Positions 33,101-47,700 of a DNA stretch of 64,000 bases are shown here, piece by piece. The position numbers and the translations under genes are program-made. The stretch is from Zeus faber. Its lineage: Eukaryota > Chordata > Actinopteri > Zeiformes > Zeidae. Numbering within the stretch: position 1 is the stretch's first letter; each line of letters opens with the position of its first letter. The notes below the pieces were generated by a model. That model was not told where the DNA came from. It saw nothing but the letters and a program-made list of their open reading frames with translations, and did not search any database. The stretch covers positions 4,855,168 to 4,919,167 of the forward strand of contig OY482864.1 in NCBI GenBank assembly GCA_960531495.1, read 5' to 3'.

Positions 33101-36100
33101 CTTCTGCCATTCTTCGGTTTCAAATAGTTTTAGCTAAAAAATTTCAGAGAGTTTTCCCCAAGCAATTATCATAGAGGATAAATATAGCTGCAGGCAGCAA
33201 TAAACAGGGTCCAGTTTAGTCGTGTTAGGTACAATTCGACCAATCATCGTGCACTTACATCACTGAATGTTTCTCTTCCGTCGTTCAATTTAAATATCCC
33301 TAAAGAACGGTGTTTTAACAATTAACAGTAATATTCCTGGATCATGCAGGGCAGACATAAAAGAAAGGGTCTGTTCCTCCAAAGATTCTTAGAACTTCCT
33401 GTGGTACGAACAGGCCTTTTGTGACCGATTATAGTTTTCTGGAATTTGTGATGTGAATGAGAGAGACTAGGCTTGACTTATAACTTCAGATGATGTCACA
33501 AAGCGGGTCGCTCCTGAAACTAATAAAATCGCCTTAACGTTCTTCTACTTCCGGTAAAATTACGACCGTTTTTCGCTAATTTCTATTCCAAATGTAGATC
33601 GATATTGGTAAAACTCAAAAGACAAGATGTCAGAACCATTCTGGTTCTAATGAGACCTCAACCATGTATGTGCGTAATGCGATTGTCATGTTTCAGATAC
33701 TGTTAGCTCAGAAAACGGCAAGATTAAAACAGCCCTGCAGGCTGCACTCCTAACTAGGCAACTAGAATCGATGACAAGGGATTAGATTCAACTGGAGTAC
33801 ACTACAATAGATTAGACTACAATAGAGTACAGTAGAATACAATAGAAAAGATAAGAAAATACAAGAAAAGAATAGAGAAGGCTAGACAGGGCTCGACAGC
33901 AATGGTTGCCCTCGGCGAACAGATTGAGTCAATTGGCAACCATTTCGTGTTCTCTGTTTACTCCTTTTCGCAACCACTTTCTACCATAAAAAATAGGGAC
34001 AAACCGTAAAACTTGAAATAAATACATTTGTTGCATTAGTGATATTTGAATATTGCTGTTCGGAGTATGAACCAGAACGCTGCATGTGCATTGGTGTGTA
34101 TTCACAAAGGCACCAGTGAACAGCAGTAGTGCAAGGTTATTACAGTCAAATTTAAGTTCAAGTTCCCAGAGATTATTTATCACATACATATACATACGGT
34201 CATACATATATGCAGTGAAATGTCATGACACGCAGTGATTACGCAAAATAAGCTCTATAAGCTCTAAAAAGACTAAAATGTGTGTAATCTACACGAGGTG
34301 CTCATGCAGGCGGCCGCGAGGGGCGGTGCCACAATCGCGTTTCCGGAGCTATATTTATATAATAAAATTAATTGTCTGTGTTGTATTAAAATACAGGGGG
34401 GCAAACAAGTCAATTTTCAGCAAGTTTCTCTTTTTTTCCACGTCAATTTGGGTTGACTTCAGTGAATCGTCCAAACGGTTTTTTTTTGCATTATTCTTTT
34501 TTTTTTTTTTTATGTATTTACTTTTTAAATGTTATTTAATTGTATTATTATTATTTATTTACTTATTAAATCGGTCTGAGAGAACAACGCCATTCGCAAT
34601 CGATTAACTAGTGGATTCATTCTCTGCTTTTACGTTAGATGTGAACACCATCCAGGTCCACTTTGGTTTGAAAGCACTCCCAAGCTTTGCTGTGTTCACA
34701 GGCTCGGAAAACTGTCATGTGTGTTGGAAGTGATGCGTAACTATAACTAGTGGATTCATAGTAGGAACCCAGAAAACCATTGGCTACCACCATAAGTATA
34801 TTTCAGACCTTATTTCACCATGCATGTGTTTGCATCCCTGTAGTTAACTAAAACCAAAACTAGGTGTGTAAAAACATTTTAGCTAAAACTAAACTAACTG
34901 AAACTATATTGTGTACTTAGAAAACGAACAAAAAATTAATAAAAATATATATACAGGAAATGTTGTTTCGTTTTTGTGATTTTTCTAGTCAATTTGGTCA
35001 AATTTGTCAACAGTTACAATACAGTTACAATACAATAACCAGTTCTTATCTTTGTAGACGGACAGCATTAATAATGAGCATGGCTCAGATCTCATCTGGT
35101 GGAGAGCTACTTCTATGGAAAGATGCAGATGCAGTATCTTAATTACTGAAAATAATAGGTGATTAAAAATGGCAACCATATTTTCAGTTTCAACAACCAA
35201 AAGCTGATGCCTGGTTCCTAGCCTGGCAACTACTTTTAAAAGTTAGTGTTGAGCCCTGCTAGAAAAAACAATACTAAAATAGCCTAGAATAGATGACAAT
35301 AGACTAGATTCGGCTACAACAGAATACAATACAATATATTAGACTAGAATAGAATAGACTACAACAGACCAGAATAAACTTGAAGACTACAATAGAGTAG
35401 AGTCTAACAGAATAGAGAAGATAAGAAAAGAACAAAATAGAGGGGACTAGAATAAAATAGATAATGGTAGATTTGAGTTCACCTGAAGCTGCCTCAAGGA
35501 GCTCTGAGATTTGGCTGGACGGCTATCGATACAATCCACTACGTTCTGGAATCCCTCTTCTTCCTCTGCATCTTCTTCGTCTACATCCCCATCATTTTCC
35601 TCATCCTCCTCCTCATCAGGTTCTCCCTCATCGTCACTGAAAAAAGAGGATATTTAAAATAAAACAATTAACTCATGGGATGGATGGCCTTTCGAATCCA
35701 GGCTCCAACACCTGCCTGCTCCTTGCTACAGCTGTATCATCTGGCTACAGCAACAAAATACATCCTTTAACTCTCTTACAGTCCTTCACAGACTGCCCCA
35801 GGACTACCTGAGTGACGCCAGCATGTCTGCCTTGTCCATGTTCTCCATCACTTCCCTTAAGGTGTCACAGCCGTTATCTCCAAGACAGTTTCCTGTTAAA
35901 AGGAGCAAAGACATCACCCGTCACATTCTGAAATCCAGAAAAAAATCCATCCAGAAAAAAACAAAACTTAAATTCACATATGGTGCATGGGTTTATAGAT
36001 TAAAATTTCGAGTCACATACATATACATACTTTCATACGTATATGCAGTGAAATGTCAATGCAACGCAACCGGTGATTACACACAATATGTTCTAGACCA

Positions 36101-38704
36101 GTGGTCCCCAATCTAAGGCCCGCGGGCCGGATACGCCCCGCCTCCACATTTGGCCCGGCCCCCTGAACAATACCAGAGACGCATTATGATTTTTTTTTTC
36201 AGTCTGGCCACGTGAATCCTAGACTAGCCCCTGTCAAATAGAACGGAATAATGGCGAAAATGTTAGGTAAGAGAAAAATCGATTCAGAATGCAGGGTATT
36301 TAACCTGCAGTGGTCAAACGATTATTTTTTTTGTTTCAATGCAAAGAAAAGGCTGTTTGTCTCATCTGTCAAGCCCAACAGTCTCATTGACTTCTATGCC
36401 GCCCTCCCAAACGACACGTACCCTAACATAAAAAAACACGCAATGAAGATGTTTACTCTTTTTGGCAGCACGTATATCTGCGAGCAAACCTTTTCACACA
36501 TGAAACACCTGAAAACTCAGATGAGATCAAGATTGACAGATGAACATCTGCATCAGTGCTGTGACTAGAATGGAACCTGACATTCAACTTCTCACCAGCC
36601 AGATGCAGGCCCACAGTACACACTGATGAATATACATAGGTAAGCTCACTTTTCTGACTTGAATGAGTCATTCTGAGTATAAACAAATTGAATCATAATA
36701 AAATCTACTGGGATAAAATCCATCTCCACAACCATACTGGAAGTGAAATGTATTGTGCTGTATCACTTAGTTTGGTTTCTCAGCCTGCTTGCTTTGTGGT
36801 TTTCACAGGGAAGTTGATGAGAGAGAGCTGCAAACAGCGGTGTCTACAAGCCTACTGGAACCTACAAAAGGAAGGAACAAATTAACTTTGAGACCTGAAT
36901 TTGAATTTTGAACTTGAATTTTGAGACTGCTCATATGAGTCATTTGAGTAAGAGATTCTGCTCTGACAACTAAGCTAAACTTTTACCTGTTAAGATTGTG
37001 CAGGGCACAACAGAAAGTTAATGTTCAATGGACTTTTTTTTTCTGTGAAGAACCCAGAGAGGGTTATTTGGTTATTATTTATTTCACAAATAGTGTTATT
37101 ATATATTTCCCGACTTTATTTTTTCTGTGAAGATCCCAGAGAGGGTTATTTGGTTATTATTTATTTCATAAATAGTGTTATTTATTTCCTGACTTTTTTC
37201 TGTGAAGATCCCAGAGAGGGTTATTTGGATATTATTTATTTCATTAATGGTGTTATTATTTATTTCCTGAATTTCTTTTCTGTGAAGATCCCGGAAAAGG
37301 TTATTAATATATGGTTATGTGTGGCTTTCTGGAAAACAATAAATGTTTACGTTTAGGCACCCCTGCGGTCGGCACAATTTTTCCTGTTACAAACTGACCC
37401 CGGCCCCGATCAGAGAAGGTAAAAGTTATGTGGCCCTCACAGGAAAAAGTTTGGGTACCCCTGTTATAGACTGAACACAATAGCTATCTACCTACTTGAC
37501 TAACTAACTGATTCCTAAAACGTGATGCAGTAAGTCGAATACTATAGAATAAAATCAAATATATAGAATAAAATAAAATAAAATAAAATAAAATTAAATA
37601 AAATAAGAACTCCAAGGTAATGCAGGGTAGGTGTACAAAATAGAATAAAGGGAATAGGCTTATGTATATGGGATAGAGTTATTTATATGGGATAGGCTAT
37701 TAATGTTTATCCAGATATGTGCATTAAAGTGGCATGTGAATAAAGTGAGGTAGTGTTTGTGAGATATACAGCACAGTATACAGCAGTACGGCGCAGCAAT
37801 ACGGTAACACCGAACAACCCAGAACAGTGGCACAGTATGCGGTACAGTATGCTACATACAGTACAGTAAGGTAGTGGAGCCTATGTGTGTGGCTCAGTGA
37901 GGACCCCTGGTGAGGTCAGCATTGACTGTTCTTATTGATAGATTATTTAATATCCACCAGTCAGTGGAGCGCCTGCGTCAACGTCAAATCGCCTCTTGCC
38001 TTTTCTGGCCAGAAAAACTGGCCTTTTTAGATGGTATAAAGAGGTGGTCTTTCATATGCCTGAACCCATCGGGAATCAGGAATTGACATTTTAGTGACTA
38101 TTTAAATGGCAGAAGAATGACACGTGCCATGTCTAAATGAACTTGTAGAATGCTAAAATTGTATTTGATGAATAATCAACTGATGAACCTGCTTTTTCAG
38201 GGGGTGCCCCAGTCCTCACGTCATGTGAATTCGATCTCTGTACTTACTTTTTTTTTAAAGTTAATTCATACATTTTCATCACACGAGCAATGACAATAAC
38301 GAGGGTTCGAGTGTAATGGGTAATGGCCTGTTTTTTTTGAGCAGGCAGCTCTAGGAAACTGGAGATGAATCACACAGGCTTAGGTCACTCAGGACACTAG
38401 AGTCCTTGGCCACAGTGTCCACCTGACCCAACGGTAACTGAACACAGTCATTGTTATCAACAAATGAATACACAGACAATTCAACCAACATTTTTAACAC
38501 AAATATTACAAATTAACTCTGAATCCAAACTTTTCAACTGTAGGCATCTGTCTGTGTTTTTCATTTCGTACAAGTACAAAAATAAGGAAACTAAATAAAT
38601 CGTAATCTTTTTCACGATCTCTGAACCCGGCACTGCATCTCAACATATTACCAGATCATATTTATGTATTACAATATGATAACAACAGTATTATGATTAT
38701 TATT

Positions 38705-38747
<43 letters not shown>

Positions 38748-41700
38748 TTAATAATAATAATAATAATACAATAAAATCAGAATTATATTACTTGGGATAG
38801 CCATTAGGGAGTGCCAGTTGGCCACCTGCCGGGTACCACGTCTCTCAGGGTGGCTTTTAGACGTTTCTTCCAGTAGTAGTTATTGTTGTAAAAAAATTGC
38901 AATTTTGAATTTTGAATTTTTCAAAGTGCACTATTAACTAATTCTAACAAGGCAGGGATTTACAGGATATGTAGTTAGTAAAAGTGAAGGATTAAAACAG
39001 GGCTTGCATACCAGTCAAAACATTTTAACTTGAAATTGCAAACGCTCAGTAGAGACTCCATTTTACTCCTCCTACTGAGTAAAGTAGGCAACCACGACAG
39101 CCTGATAAATTTCTCACGTGGTTGCCCCCATGGAAAATAATTGCCCTCCCCTGGTCCATAGCCAACTACACCGCTCCAGAGATTAGGCCATTTATTAAAA
39201 TTGTTTTCTTGTAATTGCTGTTTGATTATTTGCTTAGTTGTTTCACCCCTAGCCCGTATGAGAGCCATCAATGGGAGCCGGAGGTGGATGTGCCGTGGAA
39301 CACAAAACACATTGACACGCCGTGGTGACAACTGCACAAAGAATGTTGCTGGAAGCTTTGCAGATTGTAATCCCATTCACCGCCACAGTGATACAACACA
39401 GCAGAGATCTCAGCGGCTTCAGGACAATGTGCTGCGCTTACCGTTGAGGTCCACTTTCTCCATATGAGGCTTGTCCATTACTGCCTGAGCCACCACCAGA
39501 GCGGCTGCCTCGGTGACCTCTCCGTATGACAGATTCAGTTCCTAAAGGGAGCAGTCGCGGCACTTTATTACAACCCCACCCATAAGCATCGGAGGCATTC
39601 ATATGAATACAGCAGGCAAGCAGCCATGGACAGAGTTCTGCAGAGCTTCGGAGCCGACAGACCTTGAGAACTGGCAGTCCCTCTCTCATGACGGCCGATA
39701 AGGCGATGGCTCCCTCGGAACGGACCAGACAATCGCCAAAGTTGATCACCTCCACATTGCGCAAGTGTTTCAGAGCCTGGAAGATAATTCACAAAGAAAA
39801 CTACTTTACTTGTTTTGAGGAAAAGAGTCAAGAGAGTTAAACAAAACATCGCCCCACAGTGAGTGTTGAACCCAGCCCGACCTGCGCCATGGCCAGTGCC
39901 CCTCTTTTAGTGAAGGTGTTGTCGTTGAGGTTGAGGAGGCGGAGGTCCGGGTTCTGCTGCATAGCTGAGGCCAAGGCTGTGATGCCCACGTAGTTGATGC
40001 CATTCTGGGGCAGGTGGAGCTCTTCCAGGCTGCCGATGAGCTAACGAGACACGCCGAAAACGGAGGGAGTAGTCAAGTAGGAAATAGACTCCGGGGACCA
40101 ATTAGACTTTTTTTTTTTTTTTTAATAAATACAACAGAATTGTTGAAGATGCCAGTGATACGGAGTCCAGGGTTTGTTCTGACACCCCAAAATGAAATTC
40201 AAGGCCTTTAAAGTACTTTTTCTTTTAAAGCACAAGTTTTTTCATTTTCAGGGACCTGAAAAAAATACACAATTTTCAATGTGATACGTATTAATATTAT
40301 CTTAATGTCATTATTTATATTAACATATCTATCATACACCGATCAGCCACAACATTAAAACCACTGACAGGTGAAGTGAATAACATTCACAGAAGTGCAG
40401 GATTTATTATTCATAAGTATTTACACAAAAACATTCAGTTTTTACAAAATTAAGTCCCATAGCAACCGAAAGTGACGGGCAGACCCGTACGTCTCCATTG
40501 TCGGGAGAGTGGATACACACAGGTTTTTTTGGAACAGGACGGAACGGGAGTCCCTTAACTCAGTTATGTATAAAAATGTTGTTTCATACATGTAGGAAAC
40601 AAACAAAAACAAATAGATCTAAAATAAAAGACAGGCACGAGAGCTAGCGCGCACCGCTGTCTGGAGAGAAAAAAAAATGCTTTCTCCAATTCTCTGAGTT
40701 CGATTTACGTTTTTAATTTTCTGTACAATTAATAACTAACTAACAAACTAACTAAATAAGTGTAAATGGACATCGAGTTTGCAGATTGTTTGGGCAAGAT
40801 ATGCACATCCGCAAAGAACATGTCCTCAGCGCATTGGCAATGTACACACAGAGGAGCGCCCAGAGCGGCCAAAAGCCTAGAACCGGAGCCGGGGGTCCAT
40901 GTGCCCTTTTTTTTGAGCACCTTCCCCTCACATCGTCTCTGTACGGGACTGTAGAGCGGTGAAGTGAGATCCAATCTCCAGTGGTTACTCGACAGCTCTG
41001 GTGGTTACTCCACCCCCTCTCTTCCTCTCTGCTCCAGTTTCAGAACACGGTAAATTGAACTTAAACCAAATGGTTTAAGTTCAGTTCACCGTGTTCTGAA
41101 ATAATGCTCTGATTTTTCGTGGTGGATTAAAAATATATATTTTTTAAATCGTCTGTCATCAATGACAATCATGATCGATGGAGTCGATCACTGACAGACA
41201 ATGTAATCGTAGTCTGCCTAAGCCTAGTTAGTACCTACCAAAAAATGAACCAGCGACAGGGTTATAAGCGCCCGTGGTCTCATTTATGCATATGGGGAGC
41301 CAAGTCTAGCCCGTCTGGTCCGATCCCACATATGAACAAGTGTAGCACAAATTGCTGAAAAAGTTAATGCTGGCTCTGGCATTCACAGTTAAACACTTGA
41401 AAATCTGAACCTTCTACCTGAAAGGCCTGAGCGAGGGCGGCAGCTCCCTCGTTCTCCAGACGATTCCTTCCAGCCACAAACACCCTGAGTCGGAGTGGAG
41501 TTCCCAGGGCCGAGGACTGTCTGTGGCACTCAGTCAGGGCTTCTGCCAGAATCTGCAAAGACCCAACAACGACAAGTATTCTCTAAATATACATACATAC
41601 CAATCAGCCACAACATTAAAACCACCACTAATAACCACTAATATTGTGTAGCTGTTTTGGCCGCACGACCCCTCGTGCGGCCACTGGCCTCTGGTATCTG

Positions 41701-44700
41701 GTACCAGCAACAGATCAACAGATCACCAGCAACAAGTCCTTAAAGATGCAAGGTGGGGCCCCCATGGATCGGGTTTGTTGTTCCAGCACATCCCACACTC
41801 GATTGGATCGGACCCTAACACCAACCATCCACAATATGTATAAGAAAACGTCATTCCTCAGAACCAGCCCACCTTCTTGCATTGCTCCATGGTCCAGTTA
41901 TGATGCTCATGTGCCCATTGTAGGCCTTTCGGCGGTGGACAGGGGTCAGCATGGGCACTCTGACCGGCCTGCAGCTACGCAGCCTCATACCCAGCAAGTT
42001 GCAATGCACTGTGTGTTCTGACACCTTTCTATCATAGCCATTAACTTTTTCAGCAATTTGTGCCGCGGTAGCTCTTTTGTGGGATTGGACCAGACAGGCT
42101 AGACTTTGCTCCCCATGTGCATTTGTGAGGCAATGGGCGCCCATGACCCTGTCGCTGGTTCATCGGTTGTTCTTCCTTGGACCACATTTGGTAGGTACTA
42201 AGCACTGCATACCGAGGACACCCCACAAGACCTGCCGTTTTGGAGAGGCTCTGACCCAGTTGTCTAGCCATCACAATTTGGCCTTTGTCCAAGTTGCCTT
42301 ACGCTTGCCCATTTTTCCTGCTTCCAACACATCAACTTTGAGAACTGACTGTTCACTTGCTGCCTAATATATCCCACCCCTTGACAGGTGTCGTTGAAAC
42401 GAGATGAGTAATGTTATTCATTTCACTTGTGTCAGTGGTTTTAATGTTGTGGCTGATCTGTGTATATAACTTTAAACATTAGGCCTTAGAGAGCTCACCT
42501 TGCCCCCGCCGATGCCCATGCCGCAGTTGTTAAGCCTAAGCTCCCTCAGCGAGTGACAGGAGGAGCTCTTGAGCAGCTGCTCTATGCCCTTCACGCCGTC
42601 CGGGCCGAAGGCGTTGTCGCTCAGGTCCAGCTCCATCAGCCGGGCCCCCGCAGTCGTTAATGCATTGCCCAGTGACCTCTGATGAATATCAGGAGACAAG
42701 CAGAGGAACACTGTGCTTTAGCCTGAGGGAATAAGATCCATCATTTCATTAAAGGCCAAGATCGCTCACCAGTGCTGTTGGTATTTCAGAACGCAGCCTT
42801 CCGGTAAACATGTCACTCCAGTGGCATCTCTGACATGAGGAGGAAACACAAAGTTAATTTCCACTGAAATGGAATTGATAGGCTCAAGAGTCTAATGCAG
42901 ACTAGAACAAGCGTTCCTCAAAACGTCAGAAACATGTAGAACTGTGCTTATTATTATGGCCAAGTAAAAACGATGCATGACTCGCAGACCATTTGTTTCA
43001 AGCGAACAACAATGACTTGGGAGTTGAGAGCAACTACAATCAAAAGAGGGGGGAGCGAGTGACTCTTCAACACACAAACTGAAAATAATTAACTCTCGTT
43101 GATTTTTCAGGAAGTCCTCCACTGCTCACCGTGCATTAAACCAACTGAAACTAATGAACAAAGAGTCGGAAAATCGAATGACTCGTTTTATCGAGTGACT
43201 CATCAAGAACCGAATCTCAAAAAACAGTCGAACCTTTCAATCAGTACAAATTGTCCTCACGCTCAGAGTGAAACTTGTTCTGCTGGAGCTGCTATTCTGT
43301 CTGGAATAGATGCATCTGTTAATTATTGCAGCCTTGCAATTTTGATCTCGCAACACAAAAGCTAATTTCCTTTATTTATCAGGGTTCATTCTGAAATAAA
43401 AAAAATGAAATTCAAGGACTTAAGTACTTTTAAAGCACTATATTTTTTTCCTTTTTCAAGAACTTCGCGCAAAACAAATAATACATTCTCATTGTGATCT
43501 TTGTTCATTAAAATATAAAATAATCATGATCTCATTGTGTATTATTTATATGAGTATAATATCTATTATATATCTATACATATATATATCTCATTGTCAT
43601 CTACTATTAGGGCTGTACTGATTCTGAATTTTGTCAGTCGAATCGGATTCGGCTAGTCCAGCGATTCCCAACCAAGGGTATTGCAAGTGGGCTGCCGAAT
43701 CATGGGCAAAACACATAGATTTTATGGAAAAAATAAATACAAAATTATTAATTACCAAAATGTTTTTAAAACATAAAAAAAAAATATATATATATCATTC
43801 ATGGTATTTTTTCTTTTAAACCTTCAGAAATGCATCATCACTGAGAGATGGGAACTTATGTTAGGGCGTACTATGTCCAAGCCGGACCATGATCAACGTG
43901 CACCTGTACATTTTTGAACTTGCAGTGAAAATCAAAATGGATAGTTGGCTAGCATCAGACACACTGAAAAGGAAAGAAGCCATTGGTACATCATCCACAA
44001 GTGAAATCCCGGCAGGACAGTCCCGCCTGTCAAACGAAAGAGAAAGGTTTGGAGAGAGTATCGCGCTGACCATTTATCATTAGGATTTTTTTGACAGGCG
44101 TGGAAGACGAACCATTGTGCATGGTGTGTTCCAAGATTTTATCAAACTAAGCTTTGAAGCCATGTAAACTGCGCCGTCACCTCAAGACAAAACACTAACA
44201 AGACATGACCAAGCCGCTTGATTTTTTCGATAATTCAAATTCAGTATCAGTATCAGGACAAGAAGAAACTCATTGAAACGTCATGTACGGGCACCGAGAA
44301 CACAAAGGCAGCGGAAGCGTCCTATCAGGTTGCCCGACTCATAGCCAAGGCTGGTAAGCTGCGTATAATCGGGGAGAATTTAATTCTTCCTGCCACAAAA
44401 GTGATCGTAGGGGGTGATGTTGGGAGAGAAGGCGTGCAAGCCAATCAACCTCATCTCATTGTCTGAAAACTCAGTCAGACGCAGGATTGACAAGATGGCA
44501 GAGAATGTGTCAGAACAGTTGATAACGACCGTATGAGAGCCTTTTTTATGCCCTCCAGCTGAATGAATCGACAGACATCACAAATCTGTCAAACCTGCTT
44601 GCCTATGTAAGGTATGAAAACAATGGAGAGATAAAAGAAGAGTTTCTGTTTTGCAAATCTTTACCAATGTGTTCAACTGCTGAGGTCATTTTTGACATTC

Positions 44701-47700
44701 TGAACATGTTCATAGTTTTTAAATGGGATTGATTGGTCCAAATGTGTGGGAGTGAGCACTGATGGGGCCCCTGCAATGCTGGACCAGCACAGTAGAGTCA
44801 TCACCCGGGTAAAATCTGTGGCTCCACTCGTAGCATCTATCCACTGCAGTATACACAGAGCAGTGCTGGCTGTAAAGAAAATGCTGCAGATCTAAAGACT
44901 GTTCTAGATGAGGCGGTCAGAGTCAACTTCATCAAAAGCCGCCCACTGCAATCACCTTCATTTCCGGTTTTATGTGACGAGATGGGCAGTGACCATAAGC
45001 AGCTTTTAATTACCCACCGAAGTCCGGTGGCTCTCAAGGGGCACGGTATTGATGCAACTTTTTGCATTGCGTGATGAGGTGAGGGTATTTTTTCTCGACA
45101 CAAAGTTTGAACTCGCACATCGCGTCAGTGCTTTTGAGGGGCTGGCTAAATTGGGATACCTGGCCGAAATTTTCAGCCACTTAAATGGACTCAACCTCAG
45201 TCTCCAAGGGAATGCAGTGACCACGTTCAATGTCAAGAATAAAATAGAAGCGACCATAAAAAACAATTAATACGTGGGCCAGGCGAGTCGACCAGTCAAA
45301 CTTTGAATCTGTCGGATATTTTTTTTGGTTTTACAAAGGAAGAAATGCGGCTTCCCGTCACCGTGATCAATCATGTCGAAGAGCACCTGCATATTTTGAG
45401 GACCAATCTGCGCGAATACTTCCCCATCCAAGATGTGTAGTGCAGCTGGATCGAAAACCCCCTCGCAGGCCTGAGCGCAAAAGAGAAGGACAATCTTGTG
45501 GATCTCTCCTGCGACAGCGCATTGAAACTGGCTTTCTCAAAGAAGTACCTGACAACCTTTTGGCTTCATGTTGCTTCTGAGCATCCCGATCTGTCCAACA
45601 GAGCTGTGCGATTTCTGATGCCCTTCCAGAAAACATATCTCTGTGACACTGGCTTTTCAGTGCTTGTGGCATTGAAGACGAAATACAGGAATAAACCGAA
45701 TGTTAAGCTAGATCTTCAGCTGAGACTGTCGTCCCTTAAGCCAGACATCAAGCATTTGGTGTCTTCCATGCAACAACAGCCTTCTCATGAGGTGAGTTAA
45801 AATGTACGTGCTCCTGTTATTGTTAGTTTTATCAGCACTGGTGTGAGTCATTAGGCTACATTCAAAACATTTCTTCAGACAGCGCTTACTAAATACCGTT
45901 ACGTGAAAGTTATATACACTACTCCCAAAAAGTTAGGGATATTCGGCTTTCGGGTGAAATTTCAGGATGAACCCAAAATGCACTATAACCTTTACAGGTG
46001 AACTCAATTTGACCTTCTCTAAACTTTTGAATGCACATGTCCAACTGTTCAATGTTTCAGTACTTTTTGCACAACTTGCTGTTCTCTAAAAAGGAGCTGA
46101 AGTGCAAAATTCACAACAGGTGTTTGATCCATGAATCGACCAATACATTTCCTGGTTCAATTAGAATTGGTATTTAAACAGTTCTCTTCATCATGCTGTT
46201 CACATTTTGACATCATGAGACCAAGACGACACCTAACAATTGATCAACAGTACCTCGCCATTGTGAAGCTTCAAACAGGATGTTCTCAGAGGGAAGTGGC
46301 CACTGAGCTTAGAGTGTCACAGAGTGTCATCAGCAGGTTGCAACAGAGATGCAGAGACTGGAAGAGTCACAGAAAGGCATAGAAGTGGACGTCCTTTGGC
46401 CACATCCCACACGACCATTGTGAACAGCATGAGACGTCGTTGTCAAGCTGTAATTGATGCTCAAGGGCACATGACAAGTTATTGAGACATTGACATTTTT
46501 TGTTGTGGTATTCCCACCACTGTTATTGGCTTTTGTTTCAATCAATTGTTTGAGATGAGGAAATCACCATTACATGCTTTTACTTAAATGCTCAACTTTC
46601 ATGATATAATATCACTGTAGCGTGAACTTTTTACATTTTCCATAAATTTCACCCGAAAGCCAAATATCCCTAACTTTTTGTGAATAGTGTAGCTATAAGG
46701 TTATTTTTAACCCACCTCTTTTTTGTTTTCCCACTACTGCACTGTATGTATGACAATGCATATGATTGTTAAAATATACGTCCTCTGAGAACGCACTGTT
46801 TGGCTCGTATTACTTATGTTCTGAATGCGGCCACAAACACTTTTGAGATTTTGAAGTGGACCGTGAGTCCGAAAAGTTTGGGAACGCTGGGCTAGTCATG
46901 CAAATATTCGTGCACCAATGATCGCCGCGCCAAAACAGTATGTTTTTATTTCAGATGTAGGTTATTTAATTTTACCTCTGCTTATGAAACAAAACAAGTG
47001 CTTATGGAACGGTATGGAACAAAACCGTGCGTAATGGGGACAATTTCTACGCGACTCTCCCCCCAATCACCCCCCCGATGCGTTATGCACAGAAAATAAT
47101 CTTAGCAAGTCTACAAGTCGTGCCCCGTCCCCACGCTGTCTTGAGTTGTTATATTTAGAGGAACGGGGCACAGCGATCGGAGCGCAAGGAGAGCCGTGTT
47201 CATGTCCAGATGTGGGCGATTAACACATAAAAATATATTTATGATTCACCTTATTTATGATTCCCCATTTAAATGTTATCCCTGTGCATTTTGTAAGCTT
47301 ATATAGGTTTCATCCTGTTATTGTAATGCACACTGACTGGGAAACAAACAAACAAATAAATACTGCTCCACTTGGAAAAATCTAGAGCTGCTTTCACACA
47401 TGACCTCCAGACAATGTCCGGATAATCAAGTGCGGACATTGTCCCAAGTTGCCATTTCACACATGTAGCACACAACTGGAGACTGTCCGTGTCAGACGCG
47501 TTTACACTACCTTGAAATACTCCATTTGGTTTCGACGAGGGGCGGAGCCTGGATAGAGCGTGCAGGAGGCAGGACGTGACGCAATGATGCCGCAGAGTTT
47601 AAGCACACCAAAGATGGCGGACAAACCTCCCTACCGACTTATAATTTTTTGGCATTGATACTTCATGTATTTGGACCTAATATACAAACCCCTATTTCAA

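Larger units (their letters stand above)
36099..37463 (+). mobile_element. hAT (Charlie-like) element, internally deleted
   Basis: The ends read CAGTGGTCCCCAATCTAAGG and TTTGGGTACCCCTG. The flanks TTCTAGAC and TTATAGAC are an 8-bp duplication with one difference. It contains a 105-codon reading frame (36251-36568), which looks like a transposase N-terminus joined to its C-terminus, and an imperfect tandem repeat (37040-37320). Inserted in a rangap1 intron. Confidence 0.88.
43659..46889 (+). mobile_element. hAT element with degenerate transposase (copy 2), host of a Tc1 insertion
   Basis: The element begins CAGCGATTCCCAACC and ends GGGAACGCTG. The target duplication GGCTAGTC is perfect (43651-43658 and 46890-46897). 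Plus-strand relics of a ZBED/FAM200-like hAT transposase are visible: start near 43939 ([15 protein letters not shown]), middle pieces around 44218-44466, and the C-terminus at 45498-45800 ([40 protein letters not shown]). Frames are broken. A Tc1-like element (45917-46689) is inserted near its 3' end. Located in the rangap1 intron between exons 49903 and 42829. Confidence 0.92.

Noticed and set aside
32040-33745. CRISPR-like or satellite array
   Set aside because: Units are few, diverged and unevenly spaced, and the genome is a vertebrate.
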